Shown here in pieces: positions 1 through 6,051 of a stretch of 6,051 bases of DNA. The stretch comes from Amnimonas aquatica. Lineage in GTDB: Bacteria; Pseudomonadota; Gammaproteobacteria; Pseudomonadales; Moraxellaceae. How positions within the stretch are numbered: the stretch's first letter is position 1; every line of letters begins with the position of its first letter. A program made the translations under genes and the position numbers. The DNA lies in contig NZ_PTQZ01000106.1 in NCBI RefSeq assembly GCF_002943415.1, positions 1 through 6,051 of the forward strand, in the 5' to 3' direction. Under the pieces are notes generated by a model. It made no database searches, was not told the origin of the DNA, and saw nothing but the letters and a program-made list of their open reading frames with translations.

Positions 1-820
1 GGTGGCGGTCCAGGGTCCGTGGCGACAGGCTCAGCATGCCGGCGAGGTCGGTCAGCGTGAGCATGCCGTCGCCGGCGTCGCGCAGCATGGTGCGCACCCA
101 GTCAGCCATGCCGCCGCCGCGGATGATCTGGTGCGCCATGTCGCGGCAGCGCGCCTCGGCCATGTGCAGCGCGGTGGGGTCGGCCAGGCTGGGCGCCTGC
201 AGGCAGATCTCGCCGGGGAAGCGCATGTAGAGCAGGGGGCGGGCATCGTGCGTGAAGTGGCAGCGCGCACCGGTCAGCTCCTCGTAGCGGGCAATGTGGC
301 GCGGTTCCGGGAAGGGCAGGTGGAGATCGTAGGCGGGCAGCTGGCCCTGCAGCAGCTCGCGCACCTCCCAGTGCGTGGCCGAGGCGATGGCTTCGAAATG
401 CAGCAGCTGGCAGGCGCGGCTCATCGGCATGACCGGCTCGAAGCTGACCAGCAGGTGATCATCCTGGCGCTGGGTGCGCATGCGGAACGGCGGCATGATG
501 AGCTGGAAGAAGCGCGCGATCAGCCCCAGCGCGTATTCCACGCTGGGGCTGCTGAGCATGGCGTAGCCGACCATGTTGTGTGAAGTGAGCTTGATCACCC
601 GGCCCAGGTCCAGCGCCAGGTCGGGCCGGCCGGTGGTTTCCAGCAGGGCGTGCACCAGCCGCTCGACATGTGCCAGCGGCAGCGTGGCCTCGGGCGCGTG
701 CAGCTGTCCCGGGGTGATGCCGGCGCGCTCCAGCCAGGCCGAGACCGGCATGCCCTGCTGCAGCATGAAGTCGCAGAGGCGGGCGTAGTAGCGCGCGGGA
801 ATGGGGACGGTGGTCTTCAT
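1..820 (-). CDS. AraC-family transcriptional regulator with arabinose-binding-like N-terminal domain (partial, C-terminus beyond left edge)
   Basis: An open frame of 273 codons runs from an ATG at 820 to the window edge with no stop, so the protein is incomplete. The N-terminal part (about residues 20-210) resembles the arabinose-binding-like sensor domain of OruR/ArgR-type AraC regulators; the stretch LTSHNMVGYAMLSSP at residues 78-92 is typical of that domain. From about residue 255 (LTLTDLAGMLSLSPRTLDRH) the first helix-turn-helix of the AraC DNA-binding domain begins and is cut off. Family length is usually about 330-350 residues, so roughly 60-80 are missing. ATG 820 is chosen because it gives the usual short leader (MKTTVPIPARYYARL) and the next in-frame Met (residue 19) would cut into the domain; no good Shine-Dalgarno is visible before it. 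It is transcribed divergently from the AdeT-like gene, its probable target. The effector cannot be read from the sequence. Confidence 0.9.
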   Translation of the reverse strand, partial: MKTTVPIPARYYARLCDFMLQQGMPVSAWLERAGITPGQLHAPEATLPLAHVERLVHALLETTGRPDLALDLGRVIKLTSHNMVGYAMLSSPSVEYALGLIARFFQLIMPPFRMRTQRQDDHLLVSFEPVMPMSRACQLLHFEAIASATHWEVRELLQGQLPAYDLHLPFPEPRHIARYEELTGARCHFTHDARPLLYMRFPGEICLQAPSLADPTALHMAEARCRDMAHQIIRGGGMADWVRTMLRDAGDGMLTLTDLAGMLSLSPRTLDRH

Positions 821-852
821 CTGGCCGGTTCCGACAAGTGGTTTCCGATGCG

Positions 853-882
853 GTGAAAATGACAAGTGGTTGTCAGTATATG
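853..882 (+). promoter_or_regulatory. Possible promoter for the AdeT-like gene
   Basis: GTGAAA at 853-858 (4 of 6 matches to TTGACA) and TATATG at 877-882 (4 of 6 matches to TATAAT) are separated by 18 bp. This would start transcription near 889, about 80 nt before the AdeT-like start codon. The TGACAA cluster lies across both boxes, so a bound regulator would directly affect it. The match is weak and the call rests mainly on position. Confidence 0.3.
875..880 (-). promoter_or_regulatory. Possible -10 box of the araC-type gene
   Basis: Read on the minus strand, 880-875 is TATACT, 5 of 6 matches to the sigma-70 -10 consensus. It would give a leader of roughly 45-50 nt before the ATG at 820. 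No good -35 lies 16-18 bp upstream, which fits an activator-dependent promoter. A TGACAA half-site (881-886) abuts it upstream, and inverted half-sites flank it, so autoregulation is likely if this is the promoter. Confidence 0.35.
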
Positions 883-917
883 ACAAGCCTCGAGCGGGCG
901 TGCTGCCGACAATGCGG

Positions 918-931
918 CACCCGGCCGGGTG
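918..931. repeat. 14-bp perfect palindrome in the AdeT-like gene leader
   Basis: CACCCGGCCGGGTG is self-complementary over all 14 bases, or a 5-bp stem with a GGCC loop as RNA. It lies 36 bp before the start codon, downstream of the putative promoter. It has no T-run. It could be a dimeric-repressor site or an mRNA hairpin, or a chance product of GC-rich sequence. Confidence 0.35.
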
Positions 932-967
932 TTTCCCGGGCGGCTGGCTCACACAAGCGAGAACGAC

Positions 968-2002
968 ATGAAAACAAGAAATCAGCGACTCCTGGTGCTG
1001 GCGGCGCTGCTGACCGCGGCCACGCCTGCCACGGCTCAGAGACTCTGCGTCTATGACCTGCTGGGTGCCCAGGGCGATATCTTCAACATGGCCAAGGACT
1101 ACGCCGTGCAAGCCGCCAGGGAAGGCGTGAAACTGGAACTGAAGAGCTACACCGACGAACGCGTCGCCACCGAGGACCTGCGTGCCGGCCAGTGCGATGC
1201 CCTCATGGCTACCGGTTTCCGCACCCGCATGTTCAACCCGGTCGCCGGCGCCCTTGATTCGCTCGGTGCCACCACGGTCATCCGCAACAACAAGGTCGAC
1301 ATGGCTGCGAGCTACGAAGTCGTGCAGAAAACCGCCCAGACCTTCGCCAATCCGGCCGCCGCTAAGCTCATGGTGCGCGGGAACTACGAGATCGGCGGCA
1401 TCATTCCCTTCGGTGTCGCCTATCCGGTGGTCAACGACCGCAAGATCAACACCGTCGAAGCGCTGGCCGGCAAGAAGATCGCCGCCTTCGACTACGACAA
1501 GGCCCAGGCCATCATGATCGAGCGCATCGGCGCCCAGCCGGTCTCCGCCGACATCACCAGCTTCGCCGGCAAGTTCAACAACGGTTCGGTGGACTTCATC
1601 GCCGCGCCGGCCATGGCCTACAAGCCGCTGGAGCTGCACCGCGGCATCGGCAGCAAGGGCGCCATCCAGCGCTTTCCGATCCTGATCCTGACCTACCAGG
1701 TGGTGCTCAACCAGAGCAAGTTCCCGGCCGGCTTCGGGCAGAAGTCGCGCGAGTACTGGAACGGCCAGTTCAGTCGTGCCATGGCGCTGATCCAGAAAGC
1801 CGAGCGCGACGTGCCGGCGGCGACCTGGGGCGATCTGACGCCGGACAACATGATCAAGTACACCGTCATGCTGCGCGATGCCCGCATCGACATCGCGGAA
1901 CAGGGTGTCTATGACAAGCAGGGTCTGAAGATCATCAAGCGCGTGCGCTGCAGCCTGAACGCCGCAGACTCCGAGTGCGCCACCAACAGCGAGAACTGGT
2001 GA
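968..2002 (+). CDS. Putative periplasmic solute-binding protein, AdeT1/2 family
   Basis: The 344-residue protein begins with a Sec signal peptide: a basic start (MKTRNQR), a hydrophobic core (LLVLAALLTAA) and a likely cleavage after ATA at residue 23. The mature start RLCVYDLLGAQGDIFNMAKDY and the motif YTDERVATEDLRAGQCDALMATGFR (about residues 61-85) are hallmarks of the AdeT1/2 family, distantly related to TRAP-type DctP binding proteins. A second-lobe-like segment follows (INTVEALAGKKIAAFDYDKAQ, residues 160-180). AdeT proteins were first described as Acinetobacter efflux-related proteins, but this sequence has no membrane segments beyond the signal peptide, so ligand binding in the periplasm is more likely; the ligand is unknown. 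ATG 968 is preferred over GTG 929 because it starts the signal peptide directly. Four cysteines occur in the mature chain (27, 76, 328, 337). Its stop overlaps the next start, indicating an operon with the TetR-type gene. Confidence 0.82.
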   Translation: MKTRNQRLLVLAALLTAATPATAQRLCVYDLLGAQGDIFNMAKDYAVQAAREGVKLELKSYTDERVATEDLRAGQCDALMATGFRTRMFNPVAGALDSLGATTVIRNNKVDMAASYEVVQKTAQTFANPAAAKLMVRGNYEIGGIIPFGVAYPVVNDRKINTVEALAGKKIAAFDYDKAQAIMIERIGAQPVSADITSFAGKFNNGSVDFIAAPAMAYKPLELHRGIGSKGAIQRFPILILTYQVVLNQSKFPAGFGQKSREYWNGQFSRAMALIQKAERDVPAATWGDLTPDNMIKYTVMLRDARIDIAEQGVYDKQGLKIIKRVRCSLNAADSECATNSENW

Positions 2003-2676
2003 TGAACCAGGCCGGAGCCGTTTGGCTGCGCGCTGTCAGCGAGCCTGTAGCGGCGGCTCCGGCCGATCATGCGCGAGACTGGCTGCCGGTGCAGCGGCGT
2101 GCGCGCGAGCGCATGCTGGGTGTGCTGCAGGTGGCCGAGCAGATGCTGGTGCTGCTCGGTCCCGAGCAGATATCGATTCCCCGCGTCGCGCAGGCGGCGG
2201 GGGTACCCCGGGCGACCATCTATGCCTGTTTCGCGGACAAGTACGCGCTGTTCTGCTGCCTGACCGAACGGCATCTCGGCCGGCTGGCGGAGCGGGTGAG
2301 CGGGCTGGGTGAGCTGGGACGCGCGCGGCCCTGGCAGGACCATGTGCGCTGGCTGGTCAACGGCATCGCGGATTACTGCCAGGCCAACCCGGTGGTGGCC
2401 GTGCTCGTCCTGGGCGGTCCTTACAGTCGCGCCGGCGGGCTGGTGCAGGCATCCATGCAGGAGGTTATCGCGGAGCGGCTGCGCCAGGCGCTGGCCGGCC
2501 TGCGCGAGCCGTTGCGCCTGCCCGAGCGTCCGGACGCCACGCTGCATGCCGTCGGCACGGCGTTCGCGCTCATGCGCCATGACTACTGTCGCAACGGGCG
2601 CATCTCGGAGTCCACCCGGCAGGCGGTGGTCGAGGCCGTGATCTTCTGTCTGCAGGGCTGGCAGGCCGGCCGCTGA
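2002..2676 (+). CDS. TetR-family transcriptional regulator
   Basis: This 224-residue protein has the usual TetR/AcrR layout and length. An N-terminal three-helix DNA-binding domain covers about residues 33-85, with the helix-turn-helix ISIPRVAQAAGVPRATIYACFADKYALF at 57-84. A helical, poorly conserved ligand/dimer domain follows to the end. The first ~30 residues are an extension before the domain. The start ATG (2002-2004) shares its A with the TGA stop of the AdeT-like gene (TGATG), so translation is probably coupled and the two are co-transcribed. An in-frame upstream start at 1975 inside the preceding gene is less likely. The common Y-x-H-F of the recognition region is Y-A-C-F here, and cysteines 76, 85 and 86 cluster next to the DNA-binding helix. 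Targets and ligand cannot be deduced; control of its own operon, including the AdeT-like gene, is the natural guess. Confidence 0.88.
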   Translation: MNQAGAVWLRAVSEPVAAAPADHARDWLPVQRRARERMLGVLQVAEQMLVLLGPEQISIPRVAQAAGVPRATIYACFADKYALFCCLTERHLGRLAERVSGLGELGRARPWQDHVRWLVNGIADYCQANPVVAVLVLGGPYSRAGGLVQASMQEVIAERLRQALAGLREPLRLPERPDATLHAVGTAFALMRHDYCRNGRISESTRQAVVEAVIFCLQGWQAGR

Positions 2677-2684
2677 GGGCCGGC
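2665..2684. terminator. GC hairpin at the convergent tetR-type/valS junction (weak terminator candidate)
   Basis: GCCGGCC (2665-2671) and GGCCGGC (2678-2684) form a perfect 7-bp stem with a 6-nt loop that contains the last bases of the TetR-type stop codon. It lies in the 3' ends of two convergent genes separated by only 24 bp, where a bidirectional terminator would be expected. Neither strand has a T-run after the stem, so it is not a canonical intrinsic terminator; Rho-dependent ending is possible. Confidence 0.3.
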
Positions 2685-2700
2685 GCCGCCGCCCTTCAGG

Positions 2701-5598
2701 TCAGGCCAGCGTCGCGATCTTCTCGCGCTGCGCCGCCAGTGCCGCCTGGGCGCGCTGGTTGTCGGCGATCTTCTCGCGCTCCTTGGCCACTACCTCGGCC
2801 GGTGCGCGTGCCACGAAGGACTCGTTGCCGAGCTTGGCCTCGACACGTGCCACCTCCTGACCCAGACGCGCGATTTCCTTGTCGAGACGTGCCAGCTCGG
2901 CGCCGACATCGATCAGGCCGGCCAGCGGTACGCCCAGCGTCATGGCGCCCACGAGCGCGGTCGACACCGGCGGCAGCTCGCCTTCGCTCGCCACCACGGA
3001 GATGTCTTCCAGGCGGCCGAGGAAGCGCAGCAGGGCATCCTGGCGTTCGAGGCGGGCGCGATCTTCTGCGGAGGCATTGGCGACCAGCAGCGGCAGCGGT
3101 TTGCCCGGCGAGATGCCGAGCTCGCCACGGATGTTGCGCAGCCCGGAGATCACCTGCTGCAGCCACGCCACCTCGGCGGCCGCCTTGGCATCCACGCGCG
3201 ACAGGTCCGGCTCGGGGAAGCGTGCCAGCATCAGGAAGGCGGGTGCGCTGGCGGCCTCCGTCGTGGAGAGCGCCAGCGGCTTCACGCGCTGCCAGATCTC
3301 TTCGGTGATGAACGGCATCAGCGGGTGGGTCACGCGCAGGATGGCCTCGAGCACGCGCACCAGCGTGCGTCGGGTGGCACGCTGCGCGGCTTCGCTGGCC
3401 TGATGCTGAGAAGCGCCGCCTTCGGCCAGCACCGGCTTGGTCAGCTCCAGGTACCAGTCGCAGTACTCGTTCCAGACGAAGTCGTAGATGCCCTGCGCGG
3501 CGAGGTCGAAGCGGTATTCGCCGATGTGCGCGATCACCGCCGCCTCGGTCTCCTGCAGGCGCGAGATGATCCAGCGGTCGGCCAGCGAGCGCTCCAGCGG
3601 CAGCGACTCATCCTGGCCGCAGTCCCGGCCCTCGGTCTGCGACAGCACGTAGCGCGCCGCGTTCCAGAGCTTGTTGCAGAAGTTGCGGTAGCCCTCGACG
3701 CGGTTCATGTCGAACTTGATGTCGCGGCCGGTCGAGGCCAGCGCGCAGTTGGTGAAGCGCAGCGCGTCGGTGCCGAACGCGCGGATGCCCTCCGGGAATT
3801 CCTTACGCGTGGCCTTCTCGATCTTCGCCGCCATCTGCGGCTGCATGAGGCCGGTGGTGCGCTTGGCGACCAGGTCGTCGAGGCTGATGCCGTCGATGAT
3901 GTCCAGCGGGTCGAGCACGTTGCCCTTGGACTTGGACATCTTTTGGCCTTCGCCATCGCGCACCAGGCCGTGCACGTAGACCACCTTGAACGGGATCTGC
4001 GGCGTGCCGTCGGCGTTCTTCATGAAGTGCATGGTCATCATGATCATGCGCGCGACCCAGAAGAAGATGATGTCGAAACCGGTCACCAGCACGTCGGTGG
4101 GGTGGAAGGTGCGCAGCTCCGGCGTGTCGTCCGGCCAGCCCAGCGTGGAGAAGGTCCACAGCCCCGAGCTGAACCAGGTGTCGAGCACGTCGTCGTCCTG
4201 GCGCAGTGCCACGTCCGCGCCGAGGCCGTGCCTGGCGCGCACCTCGGCTTCGCTGCGGCCGACATAGACACGGCCCTCGGCGTCGTACCAGGCCGGAATG
4301 CGGTGGCCCCACCAGAGCTGGCGCGAGATGCACCAGTCCTGGATGTCGCGCATCCAGGCGTAGTACATGTTCTGGTACTGCTCGGGCACGAATTTGATGC
4401 GGCCGTCCTCGACCGCTTCCAGTGCCGGCTTGGCGAGCACGGAGGCCTTCACGTACCACTGGTCGGTGAGCCAGGGCTCGATCACCACGCCCGAGCGGTC
4501 GCCGGTCGGCACCTTGAGCGCGTGCGGCTTGATCTCCTCCAGCCAGCCGTCGGCCTCGGCCTCGGCGACGATGCGCTTGCGCGCCACGAAGCGGTCGAGG
4601 CCGGCGTAGGCTTCCGGGCAGGCCTCGCCGGGCAGCGGCGCGAAGCTGCCGCCGGCCATGACCTCGAAGGTCGCGAGGATGGCGGCGTCGCGGTCGAGCA
4701 CGTTGACCAGCGGCAGGTCGTGGCGCTTGCCGACCTCGTAGTCGTTGAAGTCGTGCGCCGGCGTGATCTTCACGCAGCCGGTGCCGAAGTCCTTGTCGAC
4801 GTAGGTGTCGGCGACCACCGGAATCAGGCGGCCGGTCACCGGCAGGCGGATCTGCCGGCCGACCAGGTGCCGGTAGCGTTCATCTTCCGGATGCACGGCC
4901 ACGGCGGTGTCGCCGAGCAGGGTTTCCGGACGCGTGGTGGCCACCACCAGGTAGTCCTGGCCTGCCTCGCCGCGCACGCCAGCCGCCGAGTCGGCGAGCG
5001 CATAGCGGAAGTGCCACATGGAACCGGTCTTCTCTTCCGACAGCACTTCCAGATCGGAGATGGCGGTGTGCAGCTTCGGATCCCAGTTCACCAGGCGCTT
5101 GCCACGGTAGATCAGGCCGTCCTCGTGCAGGCGCACGAAGGCCTCCTGCACGGCGCGCGACAGGCCCTCGTCCATGGTGAAGCGCTCGCGCGACCAGTCC
5201 ACCGACGAGCCCAGGCGACGGATCTGGCGGGTGATGGTGCCGCCCGATTCCGCTTTCCATTCCCAGACCTTCTCCAGGAACTGTTCGCGGCCGAGGTCGT
5301 GGCGGTTGATGCCCTGCGCGGCGAGCTGGCGCTCGACCACCATCTGGGTGGCGATGCCGGCATGGTCGGTGCCCGGCTGCCACAGCGTGTTGTGGCCGCG
5401 CATGCGGTGGAAGCGGATCAGCGCGTCCATGATGGCGTTGTTGAAGCCGTGGCCCATGTGCAGCGACCCCGTGACGTTGGGCGGCGGGATCATGATGCAG
5501 TAGGGCGTGCCCTGGCCGGAGGGCTTGAAGCAGCCGGCGGCCTCCCATTGCTCGCTCCAGCGGCGTTCGATGTCGGCGGGGTTGAAAGTCGGTTCCAT
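2701..5598 (-). CDS. valS: Valyl-tRNA synthetase (ValRS)
   Basis: This class Ia aminoacyl-tRNA synthetase joins L-valine to tRNA-Val with ATP in the cytoplasm and hydrolyses mischarged Thr-tRNA-Val. The 965-residue product matches the bacterial length (E. coli about 951). Visible in order: the Rossmann-fold HIGH signature in [13 protein letters not shown] (38-50); the CP1 editing domain with [12 protein letters not shown] (221-232) and [10 protein letters not shown] (282-291); the return to the catalytic core at [18 protein letters not shown] (421-438); KMSKS at 553-557; the anticodon-binding helical domain; and the C-terminal coiled-coil tRNA-binding arm (about 895-965, rich in Glu, Arg, Lys and Ala). 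ATG 5598 is chosen because GAGTGAG lies just upstream as a ribosome-binding site and [11 protein letters not shown] aligns with the usual N-terminus. A GTG at 5613 would add five residues without a Shine-Dalgarno. The gene is intact and appears monocistronic, with no holC or pepA beside it. Confidence 0.98.
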   Translation of the reverse strand: MEPTFNPADIERRWSEQWEAAGCFKPSGQGTPYCIMIPPPNVTGSLHMGHGFNNAIMDALIRFHRMRGHNTLWQPGTDHAGIATQMVVERQLAAQGINRHDLGREQFLEKVWEWKAESGGTITRQIRRLGSSVDWSRERFTMDEGLSRAVQEAFVRLHEDGLIYRGKRLVNWDPKLHTAISDLEVLSEEKTGSMWHFRYALADSAAGVRGEAGQDYLVVATTRPETLLGDTAVAVHPEDERYRHLVGRQIRLPVTGRLIPVVADTYVDKDFGTGCVKITPAHDFNDYEVGKRHDLPLVNVLDRDAAILATFEVMAGGSFAPLPGEACPEAYAGLDRFVARKRIVAEAEADGWLEEIKPHALKVPTGDRSGVVIEPWLTDQWYVKASVLAKPALEAVEDGRIKFVPEQYQNMYYAWMRDIQDWCISRQLWWGHRIPAWYDAEGRVYVGRSEAEVRARHGLGADVALRQDDDVLDTWFSSGLWTFSTLGWPDDTPELRTFHPTDVLVTGFDIIFFWVARMIMMTMHFMKNADGTPQIPFKVVYVHGLVRDGEGQKMSKSKGNVLDPLDIIDGISLDDLVAKRTTGLMQPQMAAKIEKATRKEFPEGIRAFGTDALRFTNCALASTGRDIKFDMNRVEGYRNFCNKLWNAARYVLSQTEGRDCGQDESLPLERSLADRWIISRLQETEAAVIAHIGEYRFDLAAQGIYDFVWNEYCDWYLELTKPVLAEGGASQHQASEAAQRATRRTLVRVLEAILRVTHPLMPFITEEIWQRVKPLALSTTEAASAPAFLMLARFPEPDLSRVDAKAAAEVAWLQQVISGLRNIRGELGISPGKPLPLLVANASAEDRARLERQDALLRFLGRLEDISVVASEGELPPVSTALVGAMTLGVPLAGLIDVGAELARLDKEIARLGQEVARVEAKLGNESFVARAPAEVVAKEREKIADNQRAQAALAAQREKIATLA

Positions 5599-5690
5599 GG
5601 TCTCACTCGTCACGTCGTCGGCCGGCCGGAGGCGGTTCCGGGCACGCAGGTGGCCGGTCGCGGTGGCGGGCGGGGGCAGGCAAAGGCGGG

Positions 5691-5719
5691 ATTATAGCCA
5701 CTCGTGGCGGGCCTGTCGG
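5691..5719 (-). promoter_or_regulatory. valS promoter (sigma-70 type)
   Basis: On the minus strand CCGACA (5719-5714, 4 of 6 matches to TTGACA) is followed by a 17-bp spacer and a perfect TATAAT (5696-5691). The start of transcription would be near 5684, giving a leader of about 85 nt to the valS ATG. The leader is GC-rich and I see no T-box, leader peptide or attenuator in it. Confidence 0.7.
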
Positions 5720-5784
5720 CTTTCACGTTTTTCCGCGCTTCGACTGGCGAACGTCCGGAGCGTGTACTAAACCGTTATGGAGAG

Positions 5785-5807
5785 GACCGTCCCGTGTCGG
5801 GGCGGTC
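5785..5807. other. 10-bp stem-loop in the leader of the secreted-protein gene
   Basis: GACCGTCCCG (5785-5794) pairs with CGGGGCGGTC (5798-5807) around a 3-nt loop TGT. On the plus-strand RNA all ten positions pair, one as a U-G wobble; on the minus strand that pair becomes a C-A mismatch, so the structure favours plus-strand RNA. No T-run follows, so it is not an obvious intrinsic terminator. It lies about 60 bp before the start codon at 5866 and may be a leader hairpin or an operator. Confidence 0.4.
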
Positions 5808-5855
5808 GAGCAGGCGCACGCCGTTGCGGGCGGGTGCGGGCAACATCGACAACAT

Positions 5856-5860
5856 GGAGG
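5856..5860 (+). promoter_or_regulatory. Ribosome-binding site deciding the start at 5866
   Basis: GGAGG stands 5 nt before the ATG at 5866, a near-ideal Shine-Dalgarno. It overlaps an in-frame ATG at 5854, which therefore is not the likely start. Of the genes here this has the clearest ribosome-binding site. Confidence 0.75.
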
Positions 5861-5865
5861 TTCCC

Positions 5866-6051
5866 ATGCGGAAAACGACTTCCCGGATGCTGCGAGCGGC
5901 ATCCGTCATCGCCATATGCGCCTTCGTCGCGGGCGCCGAGAAGTGCCGGCCGGCAGAGGACCTGACGCCAGGGCTCATGGGCACGGACGCCAACCAGAAC
6001 GGTATCCGTGACGACATCGATCGGCTCATCACCGAGAAATACGCATCCACG
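5866..6051 (+). CDS. Secreted protein of unknown function with calcium-loop-like motif (partial, 3' end beyond window)
   Basis: Sixty-two codons are visible and the frame is open at the right edge. The start has a basic region (MRKTTSRMLR) and a hydrophobic core (AASVIAICAFVAGA), a Sec signal peptide probably cut after AGA at residue 24. The cysteine at 27 is not placed for a normal lipobox, so a lipoprotein is less likely. The mature part has DANQNGIRDDID at residues 41-52, with acidic or amide residues at positions 1, 3, 5, 9 and 12 like an EF-hand or thrombospondin type 3 calcium loop. The pattern 'D-x-N-x-N-G-I-R-D-D-I-D' followed by a helix (RLITEKYA) occurs at the start of many small exported proteins of unknown role in gammaproteobacteria. 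The gene diverges from valS and has no evident link to it. Function unknown. Confidence 0.78.
   Translation, partial: MRKTTSRMLRAASVIAICAFVAGAEKCRPAEDLTPGLMGTDANQNGIRDDIDRLITEKYAST

Larger units (their letters stand above)
833..887. promoter_or_regulatory. Cluster of TGACAA half-sites (putative operator) between araC-type and AdeT-like genes
   Basis: The stretch 860-886 contains TGACAA (860-865), TTGTCA (870-875) and TGACAA (881-886). These form two overlapping perfect 6-bp inverted repeats with spacers of 4 and 5 bp. An 11-bp direct repeat, GACAAGTGGTT, occurs at 833-843 and 861-871. The two same-strand sites at 860 and 881 are 21 bp apart, two helical turns. Such repeated half-sites in a divergent regulator/target spacer are typical operators. 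Binding by the adjacent AraC-type protein, which would see the same-orientation copies, is inferred. The TetR-type protein at 2002-2676, which would prefer the inverted repeats, is the alternative. Confidence 0.6.

Noticed and set aside
2..583. A 193-codon open frame on the plus strand at the left edge
   Set aside because: It is antisense to the AraC-type gene, whose frame gives recognisable protein sequence; this frame gives only Ala/Gly/Arg/His-rich sequence.
929..967. GTG 929 as the start of the AdeT-like protein
   Set aside because: It would put 13 polar residues before the signal peptide; ATG 968 begins a standard signal peptide directly.
1909..2580. A 223-codon minus-strand open frame opposite the TetR-type gene
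   Set aside because: The plus strand encodes a clear TetR helix-turn-helix protein; the minus-strand product has no recognisable domain and would overlap two real genes.
5599..5613. GTG 5613 as the valS start
   Set aside because: No Shine-Dalgarno precedes it, while ATG 5598 has GAGTGAG just upstream and gives the family-typical N-terminus.
5599..5690. T-box or attenuator controlling valS
   Set aside because: No T-box sequence, leader peptide with valine codons, or hairpin followed by a T-run was seen in the short GC-rich leader.
3325..5697. A 790-codon open frame on the plus strand opposite valS
   Set aside because: It lies antisense to an unmistakable, complete valS. Its product is a low-complexity His/Val/Ala/Arg/Gly-rich chain without domains, as expected from the complement of GC-rich codons.
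5775..6050. A 91-codon minus-strand open frame at the right edge
   Set aside because: It is antisense to a plus-strand frame with a strong GGAGG site, signal peptide and calcium-loop-like motif, and shows no domain of its own.

Overview
This is a GC-rich (about two-thirds G+C by eye) bacterial chromosomal window with dense coding and short intergenic gaps. The ValRS closely follows the E. coli enzyme in motif spacing (KMSKS at residue 553). Together with an AraC-type regulator carrying an arabinose-binding-like N-terminal domain and an AdeT-type periplasmic solute-binding protein, this suggests a Gram-negative proteobacterium, most likely a high-GC gammaproteobacterium. No rRNA or other marker is present, so the genus cannot be named from this window.

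Layout. Positions 1-820 (minus strand) hold most of an AraC-family regulator whose C-terminal DNA-binding domain runs off the left edge. The 147-bp divergent region 821-967 carries a cluster of TGACAA half-sites arranged as overlapping inverted repeats, over plausible promoters for both directions. Positions 968-2002 (plus) encode an exported solute-binding-like protein of the AdeT1/2 family. Its stop codon overlaps the start of a TetR-family regulator (2002-2676, plus). The tetR-type gene converges on valS (minus, 2701-5598), with only 24 bp between them and a small GC hairpin at the junction. valS has its own promoter with a consensus TATAAT at 5691-5696. Divergent from valS, and starting at 5866 behind a strong GGAGG ribosome-binding site, is the first 62 codons of a secreted protein with a calcium-loop-like DxNxNG motif; it is cut by the right edge.

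How the genes work together. The left half looks like a small self-contained regulatory module: an AraC-type activator/sensor, a divergently transcribed periplasmic binding protein, and a TetR-type regulator translationally coupled to that protein. No permease or efflux pump is in the window, so the binding protein is an orphan here. The right half is a housekeeping gene (valS) and an unrelated exported protein. I see no mobile element, CRISPR array, tRNA or rRNA gene, and no clearly new system. The best candidate for follow-up is the araC / AdeT-like / tetR module with its TGACAA operator cluster.
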